Shown here piece by piece: positions 34,326-41,926 of a DNA stretch of 64,000 nucleotides (positions within the stretch are counted from its first letter, which is position 1; every line of letters begins with the position of its first letter). Origin of the DNA: an uncultured Alphaproteobacteria bacterium (GTDB taxonomy: Bacteria; Pseudomonadota; Alphaproteobacteria; Micropepsales; Micropepsaceae); assembly GCA_903837555.1 (NCBI GenBank), contig CAILUV010000043.1, positions 1 through 64,000 on the forward strand, written 5' to 3'. The notes beneath the pieces were generated by a model. The model ran no database searches and had not been told where the DNA came from. It was given only the letters and a program-made list of their open reading frames with translations. Both the position numbers and the translations under genes were made by a program.

Positions 34326-34787
34326 ATGCCCATAGAGATCGAGCGCAAGTTCCTGGTGACGGGAAATGGCTGGCGCAACGGCTCGCCGGGTTCGCGTTAC
34401 TGCCAAGGCTATCTCTCGCGTGGCAATACGACTGTGCGCGTGCGGCGTGGTGACGATTGGGCCTGCCTTACCATCAAGGGGAAGGGAGATGGCGTCGTGA
34501 GACCGGAGTTCGAATATCGGATACCGGTCAAGGATGCGGACGAGCTACTCGCTACCCTGTGCAGAAAGCCCTTGGTTGAGAAGGACCGCTATTCCGTGAA
34601 ATATGACGGGCGGACCTGGGAAGTGGATGTCTTTCACGGAAGCAATGCAGGGCTTGTACTGGCGGAAATCGAACTCAATCACCCGGATGAGACCTTCACC
34701 CTGCCGCCTTGGGTGGGTCGCGAGGTCACCAAGGATCGCCGCTACGCCAATTCATCCTTGAGCTTTTCTGGTGAGCTTGGCCGGTAG
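34326..34787 (+). CDS. CYTH-domain inorganic triphosphatase-like protein
   Basis: 153 residues forming one CYTH/TTM tunnel domain. The N-terminal EIERK motif (ExExK) is intact. Paired basic and acidic strand motifs follow: VRVRRGDD, LTIKGKG, FEYRIP, EKDRYSVKYDGRTWEVDVF and LAEIELNH. Bacterial members hydrolyse inorganic tri- or polyphosphate, or related nucleoside triphosphates. Its place within 5 kb of a Pho-type module is suggestive but not proof of a link. ATG 34326 fixes the motif at the N-terminus, as in the family. Confidence 0.88.
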   Translation: MPIEIERKFLVTGNGWRNGSPGSRYCQGYLSRGNTTVRVRRGDDWACLTIKGKGDGVVRPEFEYRIPVKDADELLATLCRKPLVEKDRYSVKYDGRTWEVDVFHGSNAGLVLAEIELNHPDETFTLPPWVGREVTKDRRYANSSLSFSGELGR

Positions 34788-34799
34788 CCGCCTGCCCGA

Positions 34800-34919
34800 T
34801 CACTTTAACAGCCTGGGGTCCAATTTGCCGCTTTCTAGGTCCGCCAGGGGCATGGGATTTTTGTAGCCCAATGTCGCTTTTCCCGATTCCGTCCAGGCGT
34901 CGGCTACCATGTCGCGGGC
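34800..34919 (-). pseudogene. Remnant of an S1/P1 nuclease gene (C-terminal tail only)
   Basis: The last 39 codons of a minus-strand frame (RDMVADAWTESGKATLGYKN then PLADLESGKLDPRLLK) align closely with the C-terminus of the nuclease at 10841-11848 (RDLVADAWVESGEVTLGYKT, KDLESGRADPRALN). Upstream of this tail, the frame carries no nuclease sequence and no zinc ligands. It is the end of a lost second copy. The remaining bases up to 35134 hold nothing I can name. Confidence 0.8.
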
Positions 34920-35164
34920 CGCGCGAGCGTTACTTGCACGCCCGCCTTGATGCCAATGAGGACGGTGTGCTGACGGTGAACACCTTGAACTTTCGTTGGC
35001 GATGATGAGGCGGCCTGCGCGGATCTCCCCCAACGACTCCGCACATGAAGCGAACATCACGCCGGCGTTCTAGCCGATATAAAAATTTCCGCGAGTCAGA
35101 AAGTCGACACAAAACTCTTGCCTAACGCCGATACTTGCTGGTACCGCAACGCCTGCGAGTTCCC

Positions 35165-35350
35165 GTGACTAACTACCAAATCCGCATAATGCGCAAAGGT
35201 GACAACAATGAGTTCCTCTTCAGCACCAGGCTGATGGGCGACCATGCCGCCGTACGCCGCGCGCAATTACTAGTTGGAGAGGGCGACGTGGTGGAGGTAT
35301 GGCGTGGCATGACGTGCATTTATTCTACCCAACGCGAAAATGTGCATTAG
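35165..35350 (+). CDS. Small hypothetical protein
   Basis: About 61 residues from a GTG at 35165 (TNYQIRIMRKGDNNEFLFST...), with an alternative ATG at 35135. It is a compact alpha/beta peptide ending VVEVWRGMTCIYSTQRENVH. Small proteins of this build occur across alphaproteobacteria, without function that I know of. Coding is likely but not certain. Confidence 0.45.
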   Translation: MTNYQIRIMRKGDNNEFLFSTRLMGDHAAVRRAQLLVGEGDVVEVWRGMTCIYSTQRENVH

Positions 35351-35478
35351 CGCGCAAGTTTACGAGCGGGGCGGAAAATCCCGTGAGGTATGTTGGGATT
35401 TAGCACGCCTTCTCCACAAGTTTTTTTAACCGCGACTTCGCACGAAACGCCACAATTCACTGCGCTAGAAAGCATAAA

Positions 35479-35985
35479 ATGTATTCGCTTTCCTTTGCAA
35501 CAATCGACGCGCTGATTCTCACGCTGCCGCCGAACTGCCGCCCTGCCTATCAAGAACAGAGAAGGCTCTTTCAAAATCAGGTCGAGGCAGTTTTGGAGAC
35601 CTACTTTCTTAAGCTCCCTCCGACCCGCACCGCGAGTGAGTTTGGCCTATTGTCTGAAAAAGTGAACCGGCGCCGCTCAACCGGCGGGCGACCGAGGCAC
35701 GTAAGCATGGACACTCTGGTTCTTGCCCTTGCTGACACTTTTGCGAATGCGACTGCGAACCAGATCGAAACGCTCCCGGTATCGGAATCGTCTCGTTTTG
35801 TAAACTTTATGAGCTTGTGCTTGGACGCCCATTACGAGGAGGGGCACTTGCCGGGCGCTCTGGCGAGACGGTGGCGCGATTTACGAAAAGCGATACGCGC
35901 CTCCCCGCCGCAACCGAATTATCGCGGGGACACCAGCCAAGCAGCCTCAGCTGCAATGGCAGCGCCACATGGAATGACCGCATGA
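35479..35985 (+). CDS. Hypothetical protein
   Basis: 168 residues, soluble, mostly helical, with a basic patch (EKVNRRRSTGGRPRHVS) in the middle and a disordered Ser/Ala/Gln tail. No domain recognised. It lies among short unknown genes near an integrase remnant, so an origin on a mobile element is possible. Base use is less GC-rich than in the core genes. Confidence 0.5.
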   Translation: MYSLSFATIDALILTLPPNCRPAYQEQRRLFQNQVEAVLETYFLKLPPTRTASEFGLLSEKVNRRRSTGGRPRHVSMDTLVLALADTFANATANQIETLPVSESSRFVNFMSLCLDAHYEEGHLPGALARRWRDLRKAIRASPPQPNYRGDTSQAASAAMAAPHGMTA

Positions 35986-36117
35986 GACCCAACCTGCATC
36001 AGTTAGGCTAATCCGTACTTCTGCTGGCAACTGACCTGCCCGGCTCATTGATATGATGGAAGAACCTGCGAAGCCGCCAGGTCCTTATAATAAGCGGTCT
36101 ATTACGGCAGCCTGACG

Positions 36118-36339
36118 TTATTTCTGACGGGCTGTATAACCGTGAGCCACCATGCCGCGCTCCTGATATTCTTTGGCGTTCAAGATCCCCACCAAACCGC
36201 CGCCATAATATCCGCCCTGCCGCATATCCCGCTCGCACTCATTAGACAAAGCCCAGGACTTGAACGTGCTGCGAAAGCCGTGGACCACGACTGCACGGTT
36301 CTCACTATCCCGCCAGCGGGTGCTGGCCCCGCGAGTCAT
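36118..36339 (-). pseudogene. Tyrosine recombinase (phage-type integrase) C-terminal remnant
   Basis: A 73-codon frame contains VVVHGFRSTFKSWA, the box II H-x-x-R-[ST] motif of P4-type integrases, followed by NECERDM, where functional enzymes have the RE-VAE-LAH segment. The LAH..G and catalytic Tyr regions are not recognisable and the N-terminal domains are missing. It is therefore a decayed piece of an integrase and marks an old integration event in this accessory stretch. Confidence 0.65.
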
Positions 36340-36394
36340 CCAGCCGGGCCTTAGCCTGGCTGCCGGATTGCGCTAAGCGCCAATGCGCCCGACG

Positions 36395-37936
36395 TTAAGG
36401 CGTCTGTTCGAGCAGTTTGCGGATCCCATCCATGATTACCTTCTCTGCCGCCAAGGTGGTCTGGCTGCGAGTGGGCGTTATCTCATAGCCGCCTTCGCCA
36501 TAGGCGTCCCGGTTGCCGATATATCCTAACCCCTCGGCATAGGCGGCCATGGCGACGAAATCGTTCGAGCGGATCGCCTGCGCGCCGAGCTGGTACTGGA
36601 TGAAGCTCTCACCCGGGATGTGCACCGAATAGGCGTCTTTCAATCGCAGCACGACAAGCGTGGTGCCCTCTTCGAGCGCTTGCGCCCGGACGTATTTGTC
36701 GATCGCTGCGATGCGCTCGTTGTTCGGGCGCTTCGTGTCGGCGGCGACCGCGCGCGCTTCGTCCTTGAACGCGCCGTACTTGGCGGGAAGCGAGATGTCG
36801 GTGGTGCGCCACTCCACGTCCGCCGGCGTCAGCGGGGTGCGCGCGGTCGCGGTCCAGGCGCGCCGCATGGCGTCCTCCATACGTCCGGCAAGTTCCTGGC
36901 GTGAGCGCTCAGATCCGTCATTATACTTACCGACCGTAATATTGCCGCCCGCACCGGTGAAATAGACCTGAAATGCCCCGGTCTCCTTCTGGCGCCGCTC
37001 GCGCGCCAGTCCTACAAACTCCGGCGTGGGGATACCTTTGCCGAAATTCACTTGGGGATGCGAGGCATAATAGTTAAGCGCGGCCAGCGGGCGATTGCCG
37101 TTCCAGAAGCTAATCACACGTACGTACGGATCGATCAGCCCTTCAGGAGCCTCCTGCGCTTCCTTGGGGTGGAAGATGCTCAGGACATGCCCGTCCGCAT
37201 CGGCCTCCCCCTTGATTTCCGCGGCGGTGGCAGCCGGATACTCGTTGGTATAGGTCGATTGGCGGTGCATCGCTACGCGCCCATTGGCGCCCATGATGCG
37301 CCGGTTCGCGCCGATCCGTTCCGCCATCGCCCGGCCCAGGCCGACATGGGTGACCGGCTGGGCCTGGCTCAGCGACCTGGTCAGCGCCGCGGCCGACTTT
37401 TCCATCACCGAGCGCACCCATGTGCGCTTGTCCGGCACGCCAGCCGGGGTCGATTCCGGCAGGCCAAGCCTGGCCCGTTCGTCGAAGACGGCAAGATCGC
37501 CGCGCGGCGCGTCATGCTGATGCAGATGGTGCACCGTGACCCGGTCCGGGGTGGTGCCCGCCGCCTGTGCCAGCAGCGCGTGCCATTCGTCGCGCGCTTT
37601 TCCATCTATTGTGACCCAGTCGACCGCCACCATGACGATCGGTTTGCCCGCGCCGGTGATCACCACGCCTTTGGCGAGCAGCGGCTCACCGATGCTTTTG
37701 ACCACCGAAAAGCCCATATCGTAGCCGACCGGCGGCGTCGCATCGGTTTGAAAGGTGGCGATCCGCAAGCCTCCCGCTTTGTTGGCCGCGGGCTGGGCAA
37801 GGGCGGGCTGGACGAGGGCGACTAAGAGCAGCCAAAGCCCGATCATCAGCATGTATCTGCGGCGGGCTTTAACAAAGGCGATGGAGCCGGTGTCGGCATT
37901 CATCTGCGTGAGTTGGTTCTTCAACAGAAAATCCAT
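36395..37936 (-). CDS. Neutral/alkaline ceramidase-like exported hydrolase
   Basis: 513 residues with an N-terminal membrane/signal segment (MLMIGLWLLLVALVQPALAQ). The body begins RIATFQTDATPPVGYDMGF and has VTVHHLHQHDAPRGD, a histidine/aspartate cluster typical of the zinc-binding N-terminal domain of neutral ceramidase-like proteins, plus LNYYASHPQ and FTGAGGNITVGKYNDG. It probably cleaves an amide or ester in the periplasm; the substrate is unknown. It lacks the C-terminal Ig-like domain of true ceramidases. A GGGGGG stretch precedes ATG 37936; a shorter start at the signal peptide is possible. Confidence 0.75.
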   Translation of the reverse strand: MDFLLKNQLTQMNADTGSIAFVKARRRYMLMIGLWLLLVALVQPALAQPAANKAGGLRIATFQTDATPPVGYDMGFSVVKSIGEPLLAKGVVITGAGKPIVMVAVDWVTIDGKARDEWHALLAQAAGTTPDRVTVHHLHQHDAPRGDLAVFDERARLGLPESTPAGVPDKRTWVRSVMEKSAAALTRSLSQAQPVTHVGLGRAMAERIGANRRIMGANGRVAMHRQSTYTNEYPAATAAEIKGEADADGHVLSIFHPKEAQEAPEGLIDPYVRVISFWNGNRPLAALNYYASHPQVNFGKGIPTPEFVGLARERRQKETGAFQVYFTGAGGNITVGKYNDGSERSRQELAGRMEDAMRRAWTATARTPLTPADVEWRTTDISLPAKYGAFKDEARAVAADTKRPNNERIAAIDKYVRAQALEEGTTLVVLRLKDAYSVHIPGESFIQYQLGAQAIRSNDFVAMAAYAEGLGYIGNRDAYGEGGYEITPTRSQTTLAAEKVIMDGIRKLLEQTP

Positions 37937-38310
37937 AGTCCCCCCCTATACGCCACCGTCAGAGCGGCGGGCTCGCCCGCTGACATCCCGCACAGCAATA
38001 CTGCCTGCGGTATGCGTTTTTTTATACCGAAAATGATCCATTGGCGGAATAAAACCGCCGCATGGCGGTGAAAACCGCCCACCACCTCCCAATCCATCGG
38101 GAGCAGCAATGTCCGCTTTGGGTCAAAAGCGGTCATTCGTCCCCGGTTAGTTTAACGTCTGATTCTGGCGAAAAGCGGATATTGTGGATAGCAGCGCGGG
38201 GAGCGCCCTGCCCTGTCAGATTGAAAAGCCAGTCCGGCTACGGGCCTAGTACTGGATGCAGGCGGACGGTACTTCCGCCATAGTACCTACGGGATGAAAG
38301 CCTGTGTGAA
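37937..38310. other. Intergenic region with hairpin repeats
   Basis: 374 bases between the ceramidase-like gene and a small lipoprotein gene. It contains the second tandem pair of hairpin repeats (38108-38183). A minus-strand reading across the repeat gives MTAFDPKRTLLLP, a peptide often annotated as a fragment protein in sphingomonads; I treat it as repeat translation. Confidence 0.6.
38108..38183. repeat. Tandem pair of intergenic hairpin repeats (copies 4 and 5)
   Basis: Copy 4 (38108-38137) reads AATGTCCGCT...AAAGCGGTCATT, with one mismatch in the stem. Copy 5 (38154-38183) is a weaker version, AACGTCTGAT...AAAGCGGATATT. Their starts are 46 bases apart, almost the same as the 45-base spacing of the pair at 7660-7735. 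Confidence 0.72.
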
Positions 38311-38583
38311 ATGACCTATCCAAGGCTGCTTGCGGGCCTGATCTGCGTGCCGCTGCTGACCGCATGCAAACCGCCCCACCCGGCGAAGGAGCATGTGGCT
38401 GCCTGTCATAGCCAGATTCTGAGCGGGGAAGCCCCCCATAAGGTCGGCGACATCATCGAAGTGGCGGAGCATCGCCAGATGCTGATCTGTATGGCGTCCA
38501 AAGGCTTTGGCTTTCAGTCCACCAACACCGAATGCATCGTCAGCATGGCGCAGGCGGACAATCCCACCTGCTATGTGAAATAG
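38311..38583 (+). CDS. Small lipoprotein, hypothetical
   Basis: 90 residues. The lipobox LLTAC gives a Cys19 anchor. The mature part has four further cysteines (AACHSQ, LICMAS, TECIVS, PTCYVK), probably two disulfides in the periplasm. No domain recognised. It is convergent with the MFS gene 15 bases downstream. Confidence 0.7.
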   Translation: MTYPRLLAGLICVPLLTACKPPHPAKEHVAACHSQILSGEAPHKVGDIIEVAEHRQMLICMASKGFGFQSTNTECIVSMAQADNPTCYVK

Positions 38584-38598
38584 GCCCTCGCGTCTGCT

Positions 38599-39873
38599 CT
38601 ATGCGTTGGAGCCGGTGATTTCCACCCGCTGCCGGGGATCGACCATCAGCCAGGCAATCGCCGCCATGGCATAGACCCCGGCCAGCACCAGCAGCGGCAA
38701 GTTCCAGTTGTTGGTGGCGTCCACCAGATAGGCCAGCACCAGCGGGCTGAGAATGCCGCCCACCTGCCCCACCGTGTTCATGGTCCCGGCGGTGACGCCG
38801 GCATGGCGTCCGCCGACATCGACCGCCGTCGCCCAGGCCGGCGCCAGGGTCAGCATCGAACAGGCGCCGCCGATGGCAATGAACAGGCCCGCGGCAAAGC
38901 CGCTGCCGACCTGCGTCGCCAGGAAGATGCCGAGCGCGGCCAGGATATAGCCACCCACGCCAAAGGCGCGCCGCGCAGCTCGCAGGCCGATCCTACGAGC
39001 CAGCCGGTCCGAGCCCTCGCCGCCGGTCAGGTCGGCGACAAAGCTCAGCATCAGCGGCAGGCCGGAAAAGATCGCGAGTTCCGCGCCCGTCATGCCGCGA
39101 GCCTGTCCCAGATAGGTCGGCAGCCAGGTGATGAAAAAGTAAAAGCCATAACTGTTGGCGAAGGCCTGCACGCACAGCGGCGCGACGGTCGGCGTTCTGA
39201 ATACCGCCGTCCAGCTTCCGGACGGCTTGTCCTGGTTGGCGGCGAGCCCGCGCGTCGCCTCGATATGGTCGCGTTCCTCCGCCGACACCGACTTGTGGTC
39301 ACGCGGCTCGTCGCGGAACCAGGCATACCAGCAGACTGCCCACACCATGCCGACCAGTCCGAAGACGATGAATATCATGCGCCATTGCAGCCAGCCCGCC
39401 ATGGCGGCCACCACCAGCGGCGTCAACCCGCCCGCCAGATGCGCGCCGGCGAAAAATATGCCCTGGATGCGGCCGCGCTCGGTCAGCGGAATCCAGCGCG
39501 AATAGACCCGCGCCACCGAAGGCCAGGCGCCCGCCTCGCCGATGCCGAACAGAAATCGGATGATCACCATGGAGACGAAATTCCATACCAGCGCCGTCGC
39601 CATGGTGAAGGCCGACCAGATCAGCACCATCCAGGCCAGCACCTTGCGCGCCCCGTCACGGTCGCACCACCAGGCGGCGGGCACGCCGAACGCGGCATAG
39701 GCGACCGCGAAGGCGCTGAAGATGTACCCCATCTGGACGCGTGACAGGTCCAGCTCGGTGCTGATCTGGGGCGCCAGAACAGCGATGCAGACCCGATCGA
39801 GATAGGTCACCGCCGCCAGCGCCATGGTGAAGAGCACCACGCGATTGCGGATGCTGAATGCCGTGTGGCCCAT
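38599..39873 (-). CDS. MFS transporter, anion:cation symporter (ACS) type
   Basis: A 424-residue permease with 12 predicted helices. TM1 ends TYLDRVCIAVLAPQI, which is typical of the ACS family (glucarate, galactonate and tartrate transporters), and the loop 2-3 motif is CDRDGARKV. FGIGEAGAWPSVARVYSRW is another family hallmark. It probably imports an organic anion, such as a sugar acid, with protons. Nearby sugar-oxidising and PLP enzymes fit that substrate class but do not prove it. Confidence 0.88.
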   Translation of the reverse strand: MGHTAFSIRNRVVLFTMALAAVTYLDRVCIAVLAPQISTELDLSRVQMGYIFSAFAVAYAAFGVPAAWWCDRDGARKVLAWMVLIWSAFTMATALVWNFVSMVIIRFLFGIGEAGAWPSVARVYSRWIPLTERGRIQGIFFAGAHLAGGLTPLVVAAMAGWLQWRMIFIVFGLVGMVWAVCWYAWFRDEPRDHKSVSAEERDHIEATRGLAANQDKPSGSWTAVFRTPTVAPLCVQAFANSYGFYFFITWLPTYLGQARGMTGAELAIFSGLPLMLSFVADLTGGEGSDRLARRIGLRAARRAFGVGGYILAALGIFLATQVGSGFAAGLFIAIGGACSMLTLAPAWATAVDVGGRHAGVTAGTMNTVGQVGGILSPLVLAYLVDATNNWNLPLLVLAGVYAMAAIAWLMVDPRQRVEITGSNA

Positions 39874-39948
39874 TGCCCCCTCCTGAGGTCGCGGTCGATG
39901 CCGCGCCTTGTTTGTTTTTAGTTCAAGGCCAGTTTTTGTCGCCGAGGG

Positions 39949-40281
39949 TCACTCGAGGATTTCCATGGATCGGCTGGCCCCGCCATCGTCACAGGACGCA
40001 AAGGGAACCGCGCAAATCCAGTGCAGGTTATGCTTGGACATCTTGTGAACGTGAGCAATTACGGATTGGTCGAATGTCCAGGTACCACAATCCGAGCCCG
40101 GACCGGCGCCCCCGTCCGGATACTGCCGTATCTGCCCCGCCGGGCAGCCGCCGGCGTTATAGACAATGCCGTCGCCGGATTTGGGCGCCGGTGACGGCTT
40201 GCCAGCCCCGGCATCCGCTGCCGCGCTCATCGGGACCGCCGCCATCCAGGCGGCAGCGAGTAACAAAGCCGTTCTGCCCAT
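39949..40281 (-). CDS. Exported hypothetical protein
   Basis: 110 residues with a signal peptide (LLLAAAWMAAVPMSAAA/DA). The mature part is small, with cysteines in GGCPAG, SDCGTW, WICAV and SCDDGG suggesting two disulfides. No domain recognised. It lies 26 bases beyond the stop-side of the large unknown exported protein on the same strand and may be translated from the same transcript. Confidence 0.65.
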   Translation of the reverse strand: MGRTALLLAAAWMAAVPMSAAADAGAGKPSPAPKSGDGIVYNAGGCPAGQIRQYPDGGAGPGSDCGTWTFDQSVIAHVHKMSKHNLHWICAVPFASCDDGGASRSMEILE

Positions 40282-40307
40282 GGGTTTGCCGCGCTGAATG
40301 AGGTGAT

Positions 40308-41834
40308 CTAAGGCGTCTTGGTGGCGCTGCCGGTCTCGCGCGCCTCCTGCTGCGGCTTTGGCGGCGGCGCCGGTTTGGCGGCCGGCTTCCGGGCCAGTTC
40401 ATCCTTCACCGTTTGCTGCAGCTCGGGCATCCAGGACGGGATGCCGTTCTCGTCCTCCTCCGCATAGCGCTGGCGATAAAGCGCCTTGAGGAAGAAATCC
40501 TTGCTGGGCAGGTCGATCACGAGCCATTCCATGATCCCCACGGCCGCCTCGGATGTGCCGGGCGGCACCAGTTGGGGCACGCGGGTTTCGGTGCCCTTGA
40601 TCATCGCCAGCCGGGTCTCCTCAAAGGCCCTCTTGCGATCCTCTTCCGCGATCAGCTTTGGCACGTCCATGCCCTTCTCGGCATCGACCACATAGGCCGA
40701 GGACATTTTCAGCCGGTAGGCGCTGGAGATGCCGTCGAACTTGTTGGTCTTGGCATTGAACATGCCGTCCGCATTGCGCCGAAGCGCGTAGTAGAGCGCG
40801 ACATGGTCTTCATGCTCGCGGATGCCCTGCTGCCCGCCATCCTGGGCGAAGGTGTTCTCGGCATAGAGATCACGCCAGTTGCGATAGCCGCCCATCAGGC
40901 CGGTGGCCGACTGACCGTCGGCGGCGATGTTGAGGCGCAGGCGCCCCTGGCTGAAATTCGCGTCACCGATCTGGTCATAGAACCAGGCCATACGCGGCAC
41001 ATGCAGGCGGTCCACCTGCTCGGTTTCCAACACGCCATTGCGCAGGGTGCCCTTGAGCTTGGTGTACATCTGCGACTGCAGGATGCGATAGGAATAATCG
41101 GTCGCTACGTTGGCGCGGGCATCGCGCACGATCTTGTCCGGCGAATAGCCGATCTCGACCGTGACATTGTCGTCGTTCATCGGGTCCTTGTTGCCCGAGA
41201 CGCGGATGACCACGGTGTAAAGCCCGTCATGCATCTTGTCGTTGGCGCGCAGGTGCAGGGTGGCGTTGCCGTTGCCGCGCCAGGGCGCGTCGCAACCCCA
41301 GGCGCGGTACAGCGCATGGTCGACCCCCTGCTCGCCATCGGTGCTGACGAAATCGGTATCCTTGACCTTGCCGTCCAGGTTGAAACCATCACCGATCCGG
41401 CCCGTCACTTCCGGCTGCCCGGGATCTTCGGCGGCGAACGGATTGACGTAAGTCTCGATCTCTTTCTTGTAGCCGCGATGGGACAAAGCGCGGTCCCAGA
41501 TATAGAAGCGGGTCAGGTTGGGACCGCGCACCTCATCAAGTCCCGGCGGCGCGGCGATGTAATCGACCTCCTGCTGGCTGCGCCATTTCTGCTGGGCGAC
41601 CGCGTTCTTGGTGCGGACATCATCGGCGAAATGAGTGCTGCTGCCATGACGGCAATCCGCGCCCGGCTCGATCTCGCCTTCGCGGGTGAACCCGGCCCGA
41701 CCGCCATAGCGGAAGGAATATTCGTAGCTGCTGACGACAAAGCCCTTGGTCCAGGGCGCGGCGCTGGCCGGCGTTGCTGCGCCAAGGGCGGCCAGTGTGA
41801 TGGCGGAAATCAGAAGCCGCTGTTTCAGGACCAT
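40308..41834 (-). CDS. Exported protein of unknown family, intact paralogue of the frameshifted gene at 212-1770
   Basis: 508 residues with a signal peptide ending ATPASA/APW. ATG 41834 has GGGAGGA five bases upstream. The protein has three parts: an N-terminal region with YEYSFRYGGRAGF and HGSSTHF; a centre with GCDAPWRGNGNATLHLRANDKM, which looks like a beta-sandwich; and a helical C-terminal part with FAQDGGQQGIREHEDHVALYYALRRNADGM. It ends in a Pro/Ala/Lys tail. No known domain is recognised. The last part has a PSKDFFLKALYRQRYAEED segment. The substrate is unknown. The neighbourhood of MFS transporter, PLP enzyme and sugar dehydrogenase hints at extracytoplasmic catabolism. Confidence 0.85.
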   Translation of the reverse strand: MVLKQRLLISAITLAALGAATPASAAPWTKGFVVSSYEYSFRYGGRAGFTREGEIEPGADCRHGSSTHFADDVRTKNAVAQQKWRSQQEVDYIAAPPGLDEVRGPNLTRFYIWDRALSHRGYKKEIETYVNPFAAEDPGQPEVTGRIGDGFNLDGKVKDTDFVSTDGEQGVDHALYRAWGCDAPWRGNGNATLHLRANDKMHDGLYTVVIRVSGNKDPMNDDNVTVEIGYSPDKIVRDARANVATDYSYRILQSQMYTKLKGTLRNGVLETEQVDRLHVPRMAWFYDQIGDANFSQGRLRLNIAADGQSATGLMGGYRNWRDLYAENTFAQDGGQQGIREHEDHVALYYALRRNADGMFNAKTNKFDGISSAYRLKMSSAYVVDAEKGMDVPKLIAEEDRKRAFEETRLAMIKGTETRVPQLVPPGTSEAAVGIMEWLVIDLPSKDFFLKALYRQRYAEEDENGIPSWMPELQQTVKDELARKPAAKPAPPPKPQQEARETGSATKTP

Positions 41835-41926
41835 GAATATCCTCCCGCTGGCGAACATAGGTCCGAGTCTGTGCCCGATGAATGGTCATGCTAATGCGGT
41901 GTGCAGTGCAGCAGCAAGCCGCAAAA

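Noticed and set aside
7242-36339. Genomic island from tRNA-Ser to the integrase remnant
   Set aside because: The tRNA 3' end is a classic attachment site and an integrase remnant lies at 36.1-36.3 kb, but I could not find a direct repeat of the tRNA 3' sequence near the remnant, and the interval contains a compact, well-adapted T2SS operon.
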